Source: Aspergillus flavus (taxonomy: Eukaryota > Ascomycota > Eurotiomycetes > Eurotiales > Aspergillaceae). Taken from it: a stretch of DNA of 64,000 nucleotides. This document shows, in pieces, positions 36,368 through 47,617 of this stretch; position 1 is the stretch's first letter, and the number at the start of each line of letters is the position of its first letter. A model generated the notes under the pieces. The model saw only the letters and a list, made by a program, of their open reading frames with translations, searched no databases and had not been told where the DNA came from. Where the stretch lies: assembly GCF_009017415.1 (NCBI RefSeq), contig NC_092406.1, positions 558,001-622,000 on the forward strand. The letters run 5' to 3'. The translations under genes were made by a program, and so were the position numbers.

Positions 36368-37028
36368 TTTGTCTCTAGTATGATATACTATAGAATGTGG
36401 ATAATGAATGAGAACTCAAATGTTCACCCCAAAATCATAGCGATATGTATATTTTAGATAGACGGTCGCTAACTAAAAGTATATTAGTATCAGCCACGAG
36501 GTATTATGTCAAGCTGTCGGATGCGAAAAAGAATTCAATATACTACCTACTTAGCCATCAACCATTCACAGTGAGTTGCACTACTCTTATGCTACGCAGT
36601 ATCACGAGTATGAGAGCATCGAGAGAAGTGTTGGTAATAACTGGTCTATGTCTAAGCTTTGCCCGATCGGGAAAGGGATTCCTCTACCTAAGCCATAGGG
36701 GGAAAGGCTCACCTGAGTTTTAGGACTGTCTCCATCTTTGGTACCCAGAGAAAGGTAGTCTTTAGGACTACCAAGTAATAATAGCAACTTGGACTGGTCA
36801 GGCTATCAGCCATCGAGCTGGTCAATAAGCCAGCGGGTGATATTGCGATATGCATATAGCAATCATGTTACAGGACCCAACAGCCCCACATATTTCGACA
36901 ACTGACTGTTCGCGCGCTCGGGGACTCTCGCTTGAATCTCCTCGAGAGTGTAGAAAATGAATAACTGCATTGTGACAAGCTGCTCCATGACTTAGATGAC
37001 TCATATGCTGCTGTAGATCGGGCAATTT
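36368..37028. other. Intergenic, converging 3' flanks
   Basis: The two flanking genes end towards each other. No further gene recognised. Confidence 0.5.
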
Positions 37029-37793
37029 TTAAATAAGGTCTTTCGCGAGTTCGGCTCGGTTGGCCGTGATAACAATATCGTAAAGCGTCATTATCTGGAC
37101 CACAGGGAGTTCGTCTCCTGTTTTGCGCGCTGAAATGGCACGGCTGACAACGTCCGGACAGCCCTGTTGTTGCATGGCCCATTTGGCTCCGGCCAACTTC
37201 GAAGAAAATTCGCCTGTGACGATGTATCGCCAACCTCGGCAAGCGTTGAGAACGCTGTTGGTCGATCTATGTTCCTTTGCTTGGTGCCACTCGAGCGAAG
37301 TCGCGATTGCTTCCAAAACCCAGCGTCGGGGGATAGCGCCGAAAGCGCCGGTCGTAGCAGGGCCGTACAGGGCACGGCCAAGTTCGCGCCCTACAGCAAT
37401 ATCGAGCAAGAACCAGTGGCTTGATTCGTTGGCTGGATCTAAGCTGATATGATCTGGTTGATGCGCTCCGGTGTTCAAATTAAGTTCGAAACGAGGGTGA
37501 CGGCTGGCCGGATACACAGCGCTTTGAGCATAGACCACAAACTCGAGTTTGGTAGCCGGGCAAGGCAAGGCATTCTGGTTCAAACGTGATATGACTGCCT
37601 GCTTATCAACGGTGTCAAGCGGACCTCTCACTATAGCCTGCACGTCAATGTCGCTGGTGCCAGACTCGTAGGCGCCATAACCAGCTGAACCGAATAGATA
37701 CACCCCGACAAGCTGATCTTTTAGGTAATCAGTAAGACGCTGGACTATTTCCTCAAGGTAGGCTTTCACCTCTTCTGGCAGGTTCTTGTCCAT
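37029..37793 (-). CDS. AadA-like nucleotidyltransferase (ANT family)
   Basis: Single exon of 254 residues from the ATG at 37793 (MDKNLPEEVKAYLEEIVQRL); the open frame upstream lacks an ATG. The N-terminal nucleotidyltransferase signature is complete: VGVYLFGSAGYGAYESGTSD followed by IDV, i.e. GS-x(n)-SDID with both metal-binding Asp. The C-terminal part (LNACRGWRYIVTGEFSSK, then LAGAKWAM) matches the DUF4111-type domain of aminoglycoside adenylyltransferases such as AadA. Those bacterial enzymes adenylylate streptomycin or spectinomycin. Fungal homologues exist, but their substrate is not known to me, so resistance is not implied. The intronless structure in an intron-rich region would fit a bacterial origin, but this is weak evidence. 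Confidence 0.8.
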   Translation of the reverse strand: MDKNLPEEVKAYLEEIVQRLTDYLKDQLVGVYLFGSAGYGAYESGTSDIDVQAIVRGPLDTVDKQAVISRLNQNALPCPATKLEFVVYAQSAVYPASRHPRFELNLNTGAHQPDHISLDPANESSHWFLLDIAVGRELGRALYGPATTGAFGAIPRRWVLEAIATSLEWHQAKEHRSTNSVLNACRGWRYIVTGEFSSKLAGAKWAMQQQGCPDVVSRAISARKTGDELPVVQIMTLYDIVITANRAELAKDLI

Positions 37794-38112
37794 TGTTGTC
37801 TCTTTTCTGGTTTCTCGTTGGCAGACTTGTGATTGTTTGCGCACCGACAACGCTTGGAGGTTGCCAGGCCTTTTTGAATGTGGTCGGGCGAGAAAATTTG
37901 GAGGAGTAGTGGGTAATATGATAAAGGCTCGTTACGGAATCTAAGATCAACATAGAGATGTGCGGGGATCAAGGTTTGCTGCCTAAGGCATCAAGTCCCC
38001 ACAAAAATGATGTGTCAAACTTTCCTTTGGACAACGATCTCGAACTCGGAAAGTTGTACCGGGAAGAAACAGGAGGAAACCAAGGGATGAGCACATTCCC
38101 ACCCACAAAACC

Positions 38113-39014
38113 ATGATTCTCTTCCCACGATACTATCTGTTTGAGATAGGTGATCAAGCCTGGTGTCCCGAATGGATGAGAGCATACATCCAATCATATC
38201 TAACCCGCGTCTGGAATCTGCATATCCCGCCATTCAGCAACGCCCCTCCAGCAGGGGTAGCAGCAGACCTTATTCTCGGACACATAAAAGATCCGGATTC
38301 TTTCACATTCGTTGATCTTTGTGCGGGTGCAGGCGGGCCGACTGGAACGCTTGAGCACGTTTTGAATGAGAAGCTTAGAGCGGAAGGCAAGTCAGCGGCG
38401 CGATTTGTTCTCACGGATCTGCATCCTCGAGTGGAAGAATGGTCTGCGATTAGTAGACGTCGGGAGAATATCTCGTTCGTTAGTGAGCCTATGGATGCTG
38501 CGAAATGTGAGAGAGTGGCGCCGACAAACCGGAAGGAGTGCAGAATCTTCAATTTATGTTTTCACCATTTTGATGATTTGCTTGCGTCGACTATATTGCG
38601 GAAGGCGACAGAGTCTGCTGATTCTTTTATGTAGGCTTCCAAATCAGATAGATGGAAGTGGAGAGAACTGCTAATATTTGGACTGGTAGAATTTTCGAAT
38701 TTGCCCAGCGCAATTTCACATCGTTGCTTAACATCCCTGTTATGCTTCTCTTTCCTTTCTGGTATACCCTTTGTCGGTACAGACATTCTCCTCTGCATTT
38801 ATTCTTCACATACGTGATTCCTTTGCTATCCCTACTTATTTCCTTTGATGGCCTGGTGTCGACCATGCGTTGTCGGACACCGGAGGAGATTCGAGCGCTC
38901 TTGGATGGACCGGACTTGGACCTCAGCGACTGGGAATTTAGGAGCGGGCATCGTATGTTATTCGAGCCATTTGTCCACATTTACTACTACATTGGAGTAA
39001 GAAAGGAACGTTAG
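38113..39014 (+). CDS. Fungal SAM-dependent methyltransferase-like protein
   Basis: About 280 residues from exons 38113-38630 and 38690-39014; the 59-nt intron (donor GTAGGC, branch GCTAAT) joins ADSF to IFEFAQRNF in frame. A Rossmann-type SAM site is visible as FTFVDLCAGAGGPTGTLEHV, followed by the second acidic strand VLTDLHP. Further conserved pieces are NLCFHHFDD and FIIFEFAQR. The C-terminal third contains a hydrophobic segment (PLHLFFTYVIPLLSLLISFD) and ends in YYYIGVRKER, a pattern seen in a widespread fungal family of unknown substrate. The start codon gives the family-like beginning YYLFEIGDQAWCPEWMR. Confidence 0.82.
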
Positions 39015-39094
39015 TAAAATAGAGCTCGAGATCAATGTGTTGGCAATTGAGTAATTTGATCTTCCTCCATCCAAGTCATGTCGTTTCACCATAT

Positions 39095-40699
39095 TCACGC
39101 TCTCCCTATCCGTTTCTTACACTCATGCATAGGATCAGCCGACAGAGTGTGGGACTGGCGCCTTGACATGAGACCAATCCAGTCAGTCTCCCGTGTCATA
39201 CCGGAATACCCCAAAACAAAATCTCGCATCCATTGCATGATACCATCTCGCATGTGGAATGCGCCGCGGTTTCTAAGTGCGCCATTGACATTGGCTGTCG
39301 TGGGTGCCTTGCGTAGATCCTCGTAGACGTTGAGGGACTCGGAGATCAAGCCTCCAAGTGTCGCGTCCAAAGAGTCCGTTGGGGTGTCTATCCGTTCAAC
39401 AACCGAGCCCATTAGCATTCCCAGCACAGCGCCGTCCTCTGCTGCCATTGCGGCACCTTGAGCTTGATATGGGAGTGTTGGGTGACAAGCGTCTCCTAGT
39501 AGTGTGACAGAGCCCTAGTAAATTTGGTACAGGTAAGTAATAATCCTGGACTCTTTCAGTCTTCCCCAGAATCAACCAACCTTGCTCCAGGTATCTAATT
39601 CCGGAAGGTGGCATAGTTTCCACCTAACTACGGATGATATGCAAGAGATCAACTTCTGAAGTCTACAACAAGAGTTAGCGGTCGAAAATAGTATCCAGTA
39701 TAGTTAACTGAAGTCTCCTACGTCGCGTCCCAATCACGAAAAGCTGATTTCATTTCCTCCAAGTCACCCTCATTTGTACGTATTCCAGTAGGTAAATTGT
39801 CAGGTTGCAGCAGAACCAGGTTATATTCTTCACCCCCTCGTACCGGGTAGAAGACGGCATGTTTCTCTGGCCCTAGCCAGGCGGTGACAGAAGTCTTGCT
39901 ACAAAGACTGTCTATCTCCGGATTGTGAAGGTTCTCAAGTTGCTTCCTTGGAAAAACTGCACGGTAGGCCATATCACCCGTCTCGATGAGTGGAACAGGT
40001 CGATCAAAAATTGCGTGCCTGACTTTTGACCATAGTCCTAAGCCCAAGTCAGTCTATCTTGGTTTGGATACTGGTGGGCAGGGCTCAAGACAAACCATCG
40101 GCACCAATGATAATATCCCCTGCCACTGTCTCGCCACCCTCGAGAATAACCTGTGTGTTCTCGACATCCAAATCATCGACAGTAGCTCCGAAGCATACTT
40201 TTGCCCCCATAAGCAGAGCCCTATCGAATAGAATTTGCTGATAATCCGCTCGATGAATGATACTGATCTAGAGTGAGACAGCATGCTCGGCGGTCCAAAT
40301 GACAGCACATTATACATACACCCATGGACCTCCATACTCACGAGCGACCGTCTGACCACATTCCATTGATGTAATGAGTCCACCGTCCTTGTACCGTCGA
40401 AGATCCATTGATTTGACAATGGCCCCTTTCTCCAGGACCTCTTGCTTGAGGTCTAGCTCCTGCAAGACCCGCAGGCCATTGGGAGGAATTTGGATACCTG
40501 CTCCGACCTGAAAATATCGAATACACTCCTATCAGGATCTCTCTGCCCAAAATAGGCTTTATTAGAACGGTGTTTCCCCAATACTTACGGGCAAGAGTAC
40601 GGAGCTGCGTTCGAGGACAATCACATCCAATTTTTCGCGTCGGCAGGCAATAGCACATGTTAGACCACCTATACCGGCGCCTACGATGATAACCTTCAT
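39095..40699 (-). CDS. FAD-dependent monooxygenase, salicylate-hydroxylase-like
   Basis: About 428 residues from six exons: 40699-40589, 40507-40322, 40267-40096, 40037-39722, 39662-39581 and 39514-39095. The N-terminal dinucleotide fold is MKVIIVGAGIGGLTCAIACR, with the acidic strand end VIVLERS. The mid-chain DG motif is DIIIGADGLWSKVR, and the second FAD motif is LLGDACHPTLPYQAQGAAMA. These three in this order identify the flavoprotein aromatic hydroxylase group (PF01494) that includes salicylate 1-monooxygenase. All splice phases are consistent. The protein is likely cytosolic and NAD(P)H-dependent. The substrate is an aromatic acid by family analogy only. It is convergent with the methyltransferase gene, 80 nt away. 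Confidence 0.9.
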
Positions 40700-41235
40700 G
40701 GTGATCCTTGTCTCCGACGCTGTGATTAGGGATCGATTCAGCCTCGGTGGCCTGACCTACGCCACTAGGGGTTATAATCGTTCACGCTACGGACCGCAGA
40801 TCCTGCGGGGTTGTAATTCACATTCAATGCTTGGCGCTTTAGACAAGATCCCTTCGGGTGGCTGGGCAGGGATGTCGCTAGTCAGTAGGCCTCCCCTTGA
40901 AGATTACCGATTTCTCGTGGCATAAGTGGGCTACAACCCCTATTAAATAGACTTTGGATCTTAGACTGGTCGAAACTGTTTCCGTTGTTGACTTTTCCAC
41001 GCCAGAGTGCCCGTTTCTGCATAGCGCGGTAAATTATGTTTTGACCAAGAAATGGTTATGATTTGCATTGAGTGCGGATAACCGTTCCGGGCAACAGCAC
41101 GTCAAGACAGACACACACACAAAAAATGAGAAAAAGCAAGACAGAAAGGCTATGAGTGCATGGTGCTGGGTTGCATAGCGGGGCATGACCACACTGACAC
41201 CAGCCAGTAATTAACTATGCGAAAAAGAAGAAGGT
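40700..41235. other. Intergenic
   Basis: Promoter of the monooxygenase gene and 3' flank of the DUF4246 relic. A short CA repeat lies at about 41109-41118. No gene. Confidence 0.5.
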
Positions 41236-43222
41236 TCAGTGCTCGCACAGGTTGAAATCCCCGGTCTCATATTTCCGGTTTCCCTCTGCGGACTGGAGAC
41301 TGCGCTCTGCCATGAGCTCCAGTCTTGCCTCCCTCGCCTCATCCATAGCCATCAGTGGTTTCATGTCTCGCTTGGCTTTGGATTCCAACTCCTCAGGAAG
41401 CCAATCTTCTCGTTGCGGCGGCACATTGGCCGAGGAGATAATCCGTCTGTGGGGATCCACGAGGAACAGAGCGAGAATCCTGCGATGGCCCGGCTTTGAC
41501 CGGTCGGCCAGGGAGAACGAGGAGACACGGTGCTGGACCGTGTTCGGGAAAGTGAGCAACCGGCCCTCTTGGCAAAGCACGCTGCCCAGTTCCTGCGTCA
41601 CATTCGTCTCGCCGTAGCCAAATGTGTCGTTGCCAAAACCGAAGACGGTTTAGAGAAATTCATGCCTTTACTGGTACCGAACACCCAAAAGTCGCTCCTT
41701 CCATGTTGGCGGAAAGAGAGTGTACTCGGCTTAATATATTCGCTATCGTACTAGTAAATCGCCGATGCTGCGATGCGTTCGTTCTGGGAGGACTCAGTAT
41801 CAATCCACTGGAGGGGAAGAAGAGATTGATTGCTCCTACCAATTGTCCCTCAATGTGGCAGCTACCACCTTCATAGTCGGGGCTCTCGGGAGTCAGTTCG
41901 ATATTGGCCAGCTTCACAATGACCTGTATTCTTTGACCGGGAAACTCCTTCCGTAGGTCGACCCTTTTGTACTCCGTCTCTTCATGGGGCCTAAACTCCC
42001 CAGGCTCGGGAAGTATGATGGGGCGTGAAGCGTCCCATGCCTCCAAAGGTTCATAGTACGCATCCTCCTCGACCTCTGACCAGGGGTTAGGAGTATCGGC
42101 ATAATCTTCTAAATTCAGTCCGTCCCAACGCGGGAATCGGCTCTGGCTCGAGGTGTTCTCCATACTTAACTTCCGTGTATTTGATTCGATCTTCCTCAAA
42201 GTGTCTCGAAGACAAGCTCTTCTCCCAAAGCGGGATCGTCTGTGTGATAATTTTCCCAATACTGTCATATTGTCCCCGATGCTTCATCGGATGCAGATTG
42301 TTAATGTAAGACACAGGCATCCAGACTCGGTAAGCTCCACGTCACACGGGAGCCATTAAAACTTTTGACTGAGAAGAGAGAGATCGGCTTTGTATGGCGC
42401 TGTGTAGTAGGGATAAACATAAACCTCCTCATCTGGTGGCACTGGAAGTAGTTCACCCTGTCCCATGCTGCCTATACAGTCATCAAATTCAATAACGCGG
42501 TCCAGTAGGACGTGAGTTGGGCCATAAATGACCGGAAAAGTGATGGATGCACCAGGTCAACCACCTTTTGATCAGATCGAGGATGGTAGTCCTTCTGATC
42601 CCCCGGTATATCGTTGAGGGGTCTGACTCGCTCTTTCAAAGCTTCCTGGAGGTCCTTGGAAATAACCGTATTGGATTTGATGACCCCCACATCAAAGACG
42701 CGCACGTACCCTGTTTTGTTGAGGATGTCAGCTTTCCATTGCAGCTCCTTGATAACCCAGACCATTATTTTGGGCGTCATATCCAGCCCACTACGCGCAA
42801 TTTCCTGATACCACTTGGAAGTTATATTCTCGTTGAAGCTCTACAGGGACTCAGCCAGACATCAGGCAGAATCACGGATAGGGGTATTTTCACAGAACCT
42901 TCTGGTCCCATTGAGTCTTATCAGTGATCGAATCAATGACTCGCATCATCACAATTTCTCGATGAACAGTGGGGAACCTAGGTAGCAACGTAAGTTGAAC
43001 CAGAATCAGGACTTTAGACACATCATTGTCAATTACTCCAAAGCGCCACTAATTAGTGCTCCACCATGAGCGCATTAGGAAAGCTGTCTCTGCCATACCA
43101 CATCTTGGTCTGACTGGTCAGCGACTGCAATGATGGCAAGGGGTAGCGCTCACTGTGGAGGAAATGTTCAGGGCCAGATTGAACCCTGGCATCTGAAGGT
43201 GGGGATTCCGGAGCAAAGCCAT
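41236..43222 (-). pseudogene. Broken DUF4246 gene
   Basis: Pieces of one DUF4246 protein appear in the correct order but in shifting frames. They run from MALLRNPHLQMPGFNLALN (start 43222) through ERYPLPSLQSL, VMMRVIDSITDKTQW, MVWVIKELQWKADIL and VSYINNLHPMKHRGQY, then IQVIVKLANIELTPE, to ELGSVLCQEGRLLTFPNTVQ and the stop at 41236. Frameshifts lie near 43155, 42535, 42318 and 42127, with another near 41690-41650. In-frame stops occur at 42356-42358 (where the family has Gln, i.e. CAA to TAA) and at 41751-41753. Introns of 121 and 58 nt may remain at 42978-43098 and 42841-42898. The family is fungal and of unknown function. Full length is kept, so decay is recent or moderate. Confidence 0.85.
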
Positions 43223-43859
43223 TTTTAAGAGGATGAAGTGCGATGTTGTACTTCGAACAACATATAGAACAGTTGATCGTGGTATCTGACAAGCCGTCGG
43301 AGCTGTAAATCCAATCAAGGGGAACGAGGAAGAATTCTACTGGTACGTAGAACAAAGAAACCACGAGCGCTAGGCCTATATAGGAATGTGGCCTGATCTT
43401 TAAGGATCCAAATAATGTACTAGTGACTATTAAGGTTGCAGTTCAGGCACATCCGCCATCCTCCTTCAGGCGAGGTCGCTGACACTGTCCACGATGGACA
43501 GTAGACGTATTCCATTCCGCCATTGGAAAAGCGAGTGGGTATATATAGTTTAAGCATGAAGACTGATCTGGCCATATACGATGTCAAAGGAAAACTATAA
43601 GAGGATATCGCTACAAAATAGGAATGGACTAAATAGAAGAAGGAAGGACTTTGTATTACTTGACGTTATTTAGAGAATGTCCAGCTTTTGTAGGATTAAT
43701 ATAGTTATTAGCGAGTGTTCTACAGCAATCGTGTATCGCTCATTGGTAGTAGTAGAATAGTTTTTACACACATTGTCACTATCCCAACGGGGCAACCTGT
43801 ATGAACAACACAAGATTCTTCATTTTCAGTCATAGTCACTTGGTGTAGTCTGCGAAGCC
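43223..43859. other. Intergenic
   Basis: Former promoter of the DUF4246 relic and 3' flank of the regulator gene. Nothing else seen. Confidence 0.5.
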
Positions 43860-46026
43860 CTATGGCAAGAAGCTGGATGTCAAGTCCGGGAACGTGAATT
43901 CTCCAATATCGCCGAATAGAAAGTCATCCATCTGGGGCGCCGTAGAGTCAACAGGAAATTGAACAGGCTGCCCGCCAAATTTCTGACTTGGGTTCGCGAG
44001 ACCCTGTGCGCCTGTAGTGGCAATGTACGCATTTTGACTTGATTGATGGCCATCGAACAGACTACCAATCCCTAGACTGGCAGCACAGGTGGAAAGCTTC
44101 CGGCTGAGACCAGGAGCCATGCGTCGGATAGGATGCTGAGGAATACAGTTTTGACTGCGGAACAGGCCTAGGACGGCACCAATGAGATTGAACTCCTCCT
44201 GTACGTTGATAGACAGTTGTTCGTGGTGGTTGTGACATATTTCCAGCAACAGATGTCCGGCAAACGCAATCATGATATGGAAGTAGTGAGGCATGCCAAC
44301 CAGACTATTTGTGAGCTGATTGTCGTTCAGGATCATTTCGTAAATCCCAACCGCTGCATCATGGGCCATGTTCGCAGCAGAGACGAAATGCATCGGGATA
44401 GGATTACCATGAAGCCCTTTGAATACTTGATGTCCAAGGTAGAGTTTGCCGAATTGGTAGTGAAGCTCCAAGCCCTTTCTTGGGAAATCGCCAATGTACG
44501 CGTTTGTGATGAATAGAGCAGAGAATTTGGCGAACCATTTATCCAGCTGCCTAGAGTAATTCGTGATATGATGTGTAAGAGTCGGTGGTAGCGGCGTCTG
44601 ATTATCGGACCCCAGTACATCTCGCACCTGACCCATTATCAATAATAGTGACACTTGGGAAAGAATCCGAATATCTGATTCAGTGGTCTCGGCTCGATGT
44701 AAGTATGTTTCCCAGCTCACGGCGATGTCCTTATCGCTGCGCAGGAGAGAGTCGCGGTTGTGCAAGATTGAGAGATGTTGATCACATACGAACAGAAGAT
44801 ACCACAATCGCACTCGATCCACAGCGGCAATTGGGTTTGCTGATGACGGGGAGCAAGACTCAGGGTCGCGAGCACCGATGAGATAGTCAAAGCTGCGATG
44901 AAGACGGATGTCTGCTGCGCGTCTAATGGCATCACTGCAGAGAATTCTCGAAGCATCTGCGAGCCAAAATGAGGCGATACACAAAGCTCTCAGAAACCCA
45001 ACGTCACGCTTTTCAAACATTGACCGCATCACGAGGGAGCGGAACTCTCTATTACATGCTGCGTAGTACCTTTGGTCCTGGGGGTCATGTAGGGCTGACA
45101 CGGTGCAGATAGCAGCAAGGAGGATAGGAGATGTGGTGCGTAGCTGGTGTAGGTCATGATGTTCACTACATATTCCGTACAGGTAATGGTCAAGACGCGA
45201 AAAGTAGCGATGTAACAGCTGCTCGGCGACTGCGAGAGACACAATGCCCTTGGTGATCAGATCATCTCCGTGAGTCGCACGACTAGCGCGACGTCCAGGT
45301 GGCGACTCGACGGATTTGGGACTTCCGAACTTGGCGATATCGAGAAAGGTGTCAATGGGAGCATGGACGGCAGAAGGCGAATCGGGTGGTGATACTTCGC
45401 ACCCTTCACTTTCTTCACGGTCGGGCTCTCCGCTTACTGGGATGTTCTCTCTATCCTTTCCACGGTCGACTACAAGCGTCTTTGGCCGGCTGAGATCCAA
45501 GTGTTGGCAAATGATGTCGACCGTATCATGCAGGTTCCGCAGGTCAGATTGTACAAGCTCCACATTTCTGGTCAAAGTGTCAGGATTAGCACCACTTTCT
45601 GGATCACATTTGCAGGGGAGCTCACTTGACATCTTCAACCAGGGACTGAAGGCTCCGGTTCAACACGCAGGAAAGCGATCGGCGTCGACACCGAACACAC
45701 GGAGGGCCATCCTCCGGCATATCACATCGGATCTAACGGAGCATTAGATCATGAGTCTAGCAAGTGTACGAACGGCCAACCTTGTTCTCCCTACAGGCGG
45801 CACATGCGGTGATCTTGCGCGTAATAGAAGGCAACACCTCCACCAGTGGCGGTACTGCAGTAGACTCGACGGGTCGTTGTTGCGGGTTTCTCTCCGATAC
45901 ATTATTTGATTGAGGGACCCTGAATGGACTTTGATGCTGCTCTACATTGGGGCTCAATCTGCCCGTTACCGATTGTTCCGGATTGGGCACTTCTGTTGCA
46001 CTCCATTGTCGTTTACGCTTGGCCAT
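43860..46026 (-). CDS. Zn2Cys6 transcription factor of the aldolase/BNR/MFS cluster
   Basis: About 681 residues from exons 46026-45781, 45732-45631 and 45557-43860. The zinc cluster is split by the first intron (48 nt): ITACAACRENK joined to IRCDMPEDGPPCVRCRRRSL, with cysteines at about residues 75, 78, 85, 94, 97 and 104. An N-terminal region of about 70 residues, rich in Gln, Pro and Ser, precedes it. The fungal_trans domain covers the middle (YFSRLDHYLYG, RLWYLLFVCDQHLSI). The acceptor of the second intron is uncertain; 45558 keeps the frame but lacks a pyrimidine tract. Divergent to the aldolase gene with 258 nt between the ATGs, so a pathway-specific role is likely. Confidence 0.83.
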
Positions 46027-46142
46027 GATTGTTGTCGATTGTATTATGTCGTTGATGCATTGAGGTTTGGGGATGCACTGCTCTCATACTTTCTGAGAGG
46101 TCAGAATAAAATCGGATGTTGGGACTTGTAACCCCGCATCGT

Positions 46143-46159
46143 CGGTAGATCTCTAGCCG
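46143..46159. promoter_or_regulatory. CGG-N11-CCG palindromic site in the divergent promoter
   Basis: The sequence CGG, eleven bases (TAGATCTCTAG), CCG has exactly the spacing of a Gal4-type Zn2Cys6 dimer site. It lies between the cluster regulator and the aldolase. A second pair of CGG triplets (CGGGGTACGG) occurs at about 46169-46178. Binding by the adjacent regulator is an inference. Confidence 0.45.
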
Positions 46160-46205
46160 GGCATGTCGGGGTACGGCCGACAACTAGTTAGTCATTACCA
46201 AGAAA

Positions 46206-46215
46206 GGATATAAAA
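46206..46215 (+). promoter_or_regulatory. TATA box of the aldolase gene
   Basis: GGATATAAAA lies about 75 nt before the ATG at 46285, a normal position for a fungal core promoter. Confidence 0.55.
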
Positions 46216-46284
46216 CGACTAGTCGACGCCTTAGCCTTTGTACAAGAAAGTCTATATGTTGAAGAAAGACCCACTCTCAACAAA

Positions 46285-47341
46285 ATGACTTCCTCAATTG
46301 CCGGAAAGACCAGACCCCTACCCCCTGGAATCTTTTGTCCGGTAATATCCCTCTACAAATCCACGCCTCGTCAAGAAATCGACTATGAAGCTTCATACAA
46401 ATATTTTTCCTACCTGATCCGCGGGGGTGTTGATGGCCTCGTTCTGGGTGGAACAACAGCGGAGGCAGTTTTACTATCCCCATCGGAGCGACAAGAATTA
46501 ATCAAGACCGCGCGACGTGCCGCTGTAGACCTGGGATTTGAGAACTTCCCACTGGTAGCTGGTATCAGCGGACAGTCCACCAATGAATCAATACGTTTGG
46601 CACAAGAAGCGCGCGAGGCAGGAGCAGATTTCGGGCTCTTGTTACCCCCCAGCTATTGGGCCAAAGCTGTTACGAAGGACGTCATCATCGATTTTTATAA
46701 GGATGTTGCGAGCGAAAACATTCTTCCCATAGTCATTTACAGTGTAAGTTATATTGGTTTAGAATATCGACGGGTGCTTCAGAAGCTTACTGGAAACACA
46801 GTTCCCTGTTGTTTGCAATGGAGTGGACATGAATTCGGATGTCATGTCGACGCTGGCCCAGCATCCCAATATTGTCGGTGTCAAGCTGACCTGTGGAAAT
46901 GCGGGCAAAGTCACCCGACTTACTCAAGAGTACTCGCATGAGCAATTCAGTGTCTATGCGGGCTCGTCAGATTGGCTTATTCCCTGCCTCAGTGGTGGTG
47001 GATCGGGCTGTGTGACAGGGATAGGCAATGTCTTCCCTAAGTCGGTCGCCAGGCTATATGCTCTGTGGAGGGAGGGAAAGGTACAGGATGCCATGAAGCT
47101 GCAGGGCTTGGTTGCACAGGCGGAAAAGGCCTGTAAAGAGGGTATCGCCCCAACTAAGTTTGCAGCTGCACATTTTGCGGGGCCTCTGTCAGGCGTTACG
47201 GAGGCCGAGGCATTTTGGCCCCGGAAGCCATACAAACTGTCACCGAAGGGTATCCAAGACTGGGTTGTGGATGTAATGCAACATATGGTCGAGATTGAGA
47301 ATTCTCTTCCTGAGGTGTCTGGCCCTGGTAGGGCTAAATAA
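46285..47341 (+). CDS. DHDPS/NanA-family aldolase
   Basis: About 332 residues from exons 46285-46743 and 46802-47341 (58-nt intron). Class I Schiff-base aldolase of the dihydrodipicolinate synthase / N-acetylneuraminate lyase family (PF00701). Visible landmarks are the carboxylate-binding loop LVLGGTTAEAVLLS, the tyrosine of ILPIVIYSFP, the Schiff-base lysine in IVGVKLTCGN, and the C-terminal ligand region CVTGIGNVFP. These enzymes cleave or form a 2-keto acid plus an aldehyde, usually pyruvate. Family members cleave sialic acid, 2-keto-3-deoxy sugar acids or hydroxyglutarate, so exact chemistry is open. Its neighbours (regulator, BNR glycosidase, MFS sugar carrier) point to catabolism of a keto-acid sugar. 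It is divergent from the regulator and convergent with the BNR gene. Confidence 0.9.
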
Positions 47342-47617
47342 GAAAGCGTATGTAGCAAAACAGAATAACTAAAACCAATATCCACTTCGATCAGGCGTTT
47401 TGATCTTACAACATAAGGACGCATAGTAAGACCGAAGATGATATATACAGCAAATGATTGTTGGCTATATTTCTAGGTTTATGAAAATGGACGAGAGATG
47501 GATTCTTCCCAAAGGTTAGGTGTTCTGTCTAAGCATAAAGTCATACGTATGTTATTTCCCCCGATAATGTTCCAGTTTATATAACGTGAATATACATTGT
47601 AGGAAACGAATAACGAT

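Noticed and set aside
39014..43222. Monooxygenase, methyltransferase and EthD-like genes as parts of a secondary-metabolite cluster
   Set aside because: No backbone synthase (PKS, NRPS, terpene cyclase) lies in the window, and the EthD-like gene is about 9 kb away with unrelated genes between.
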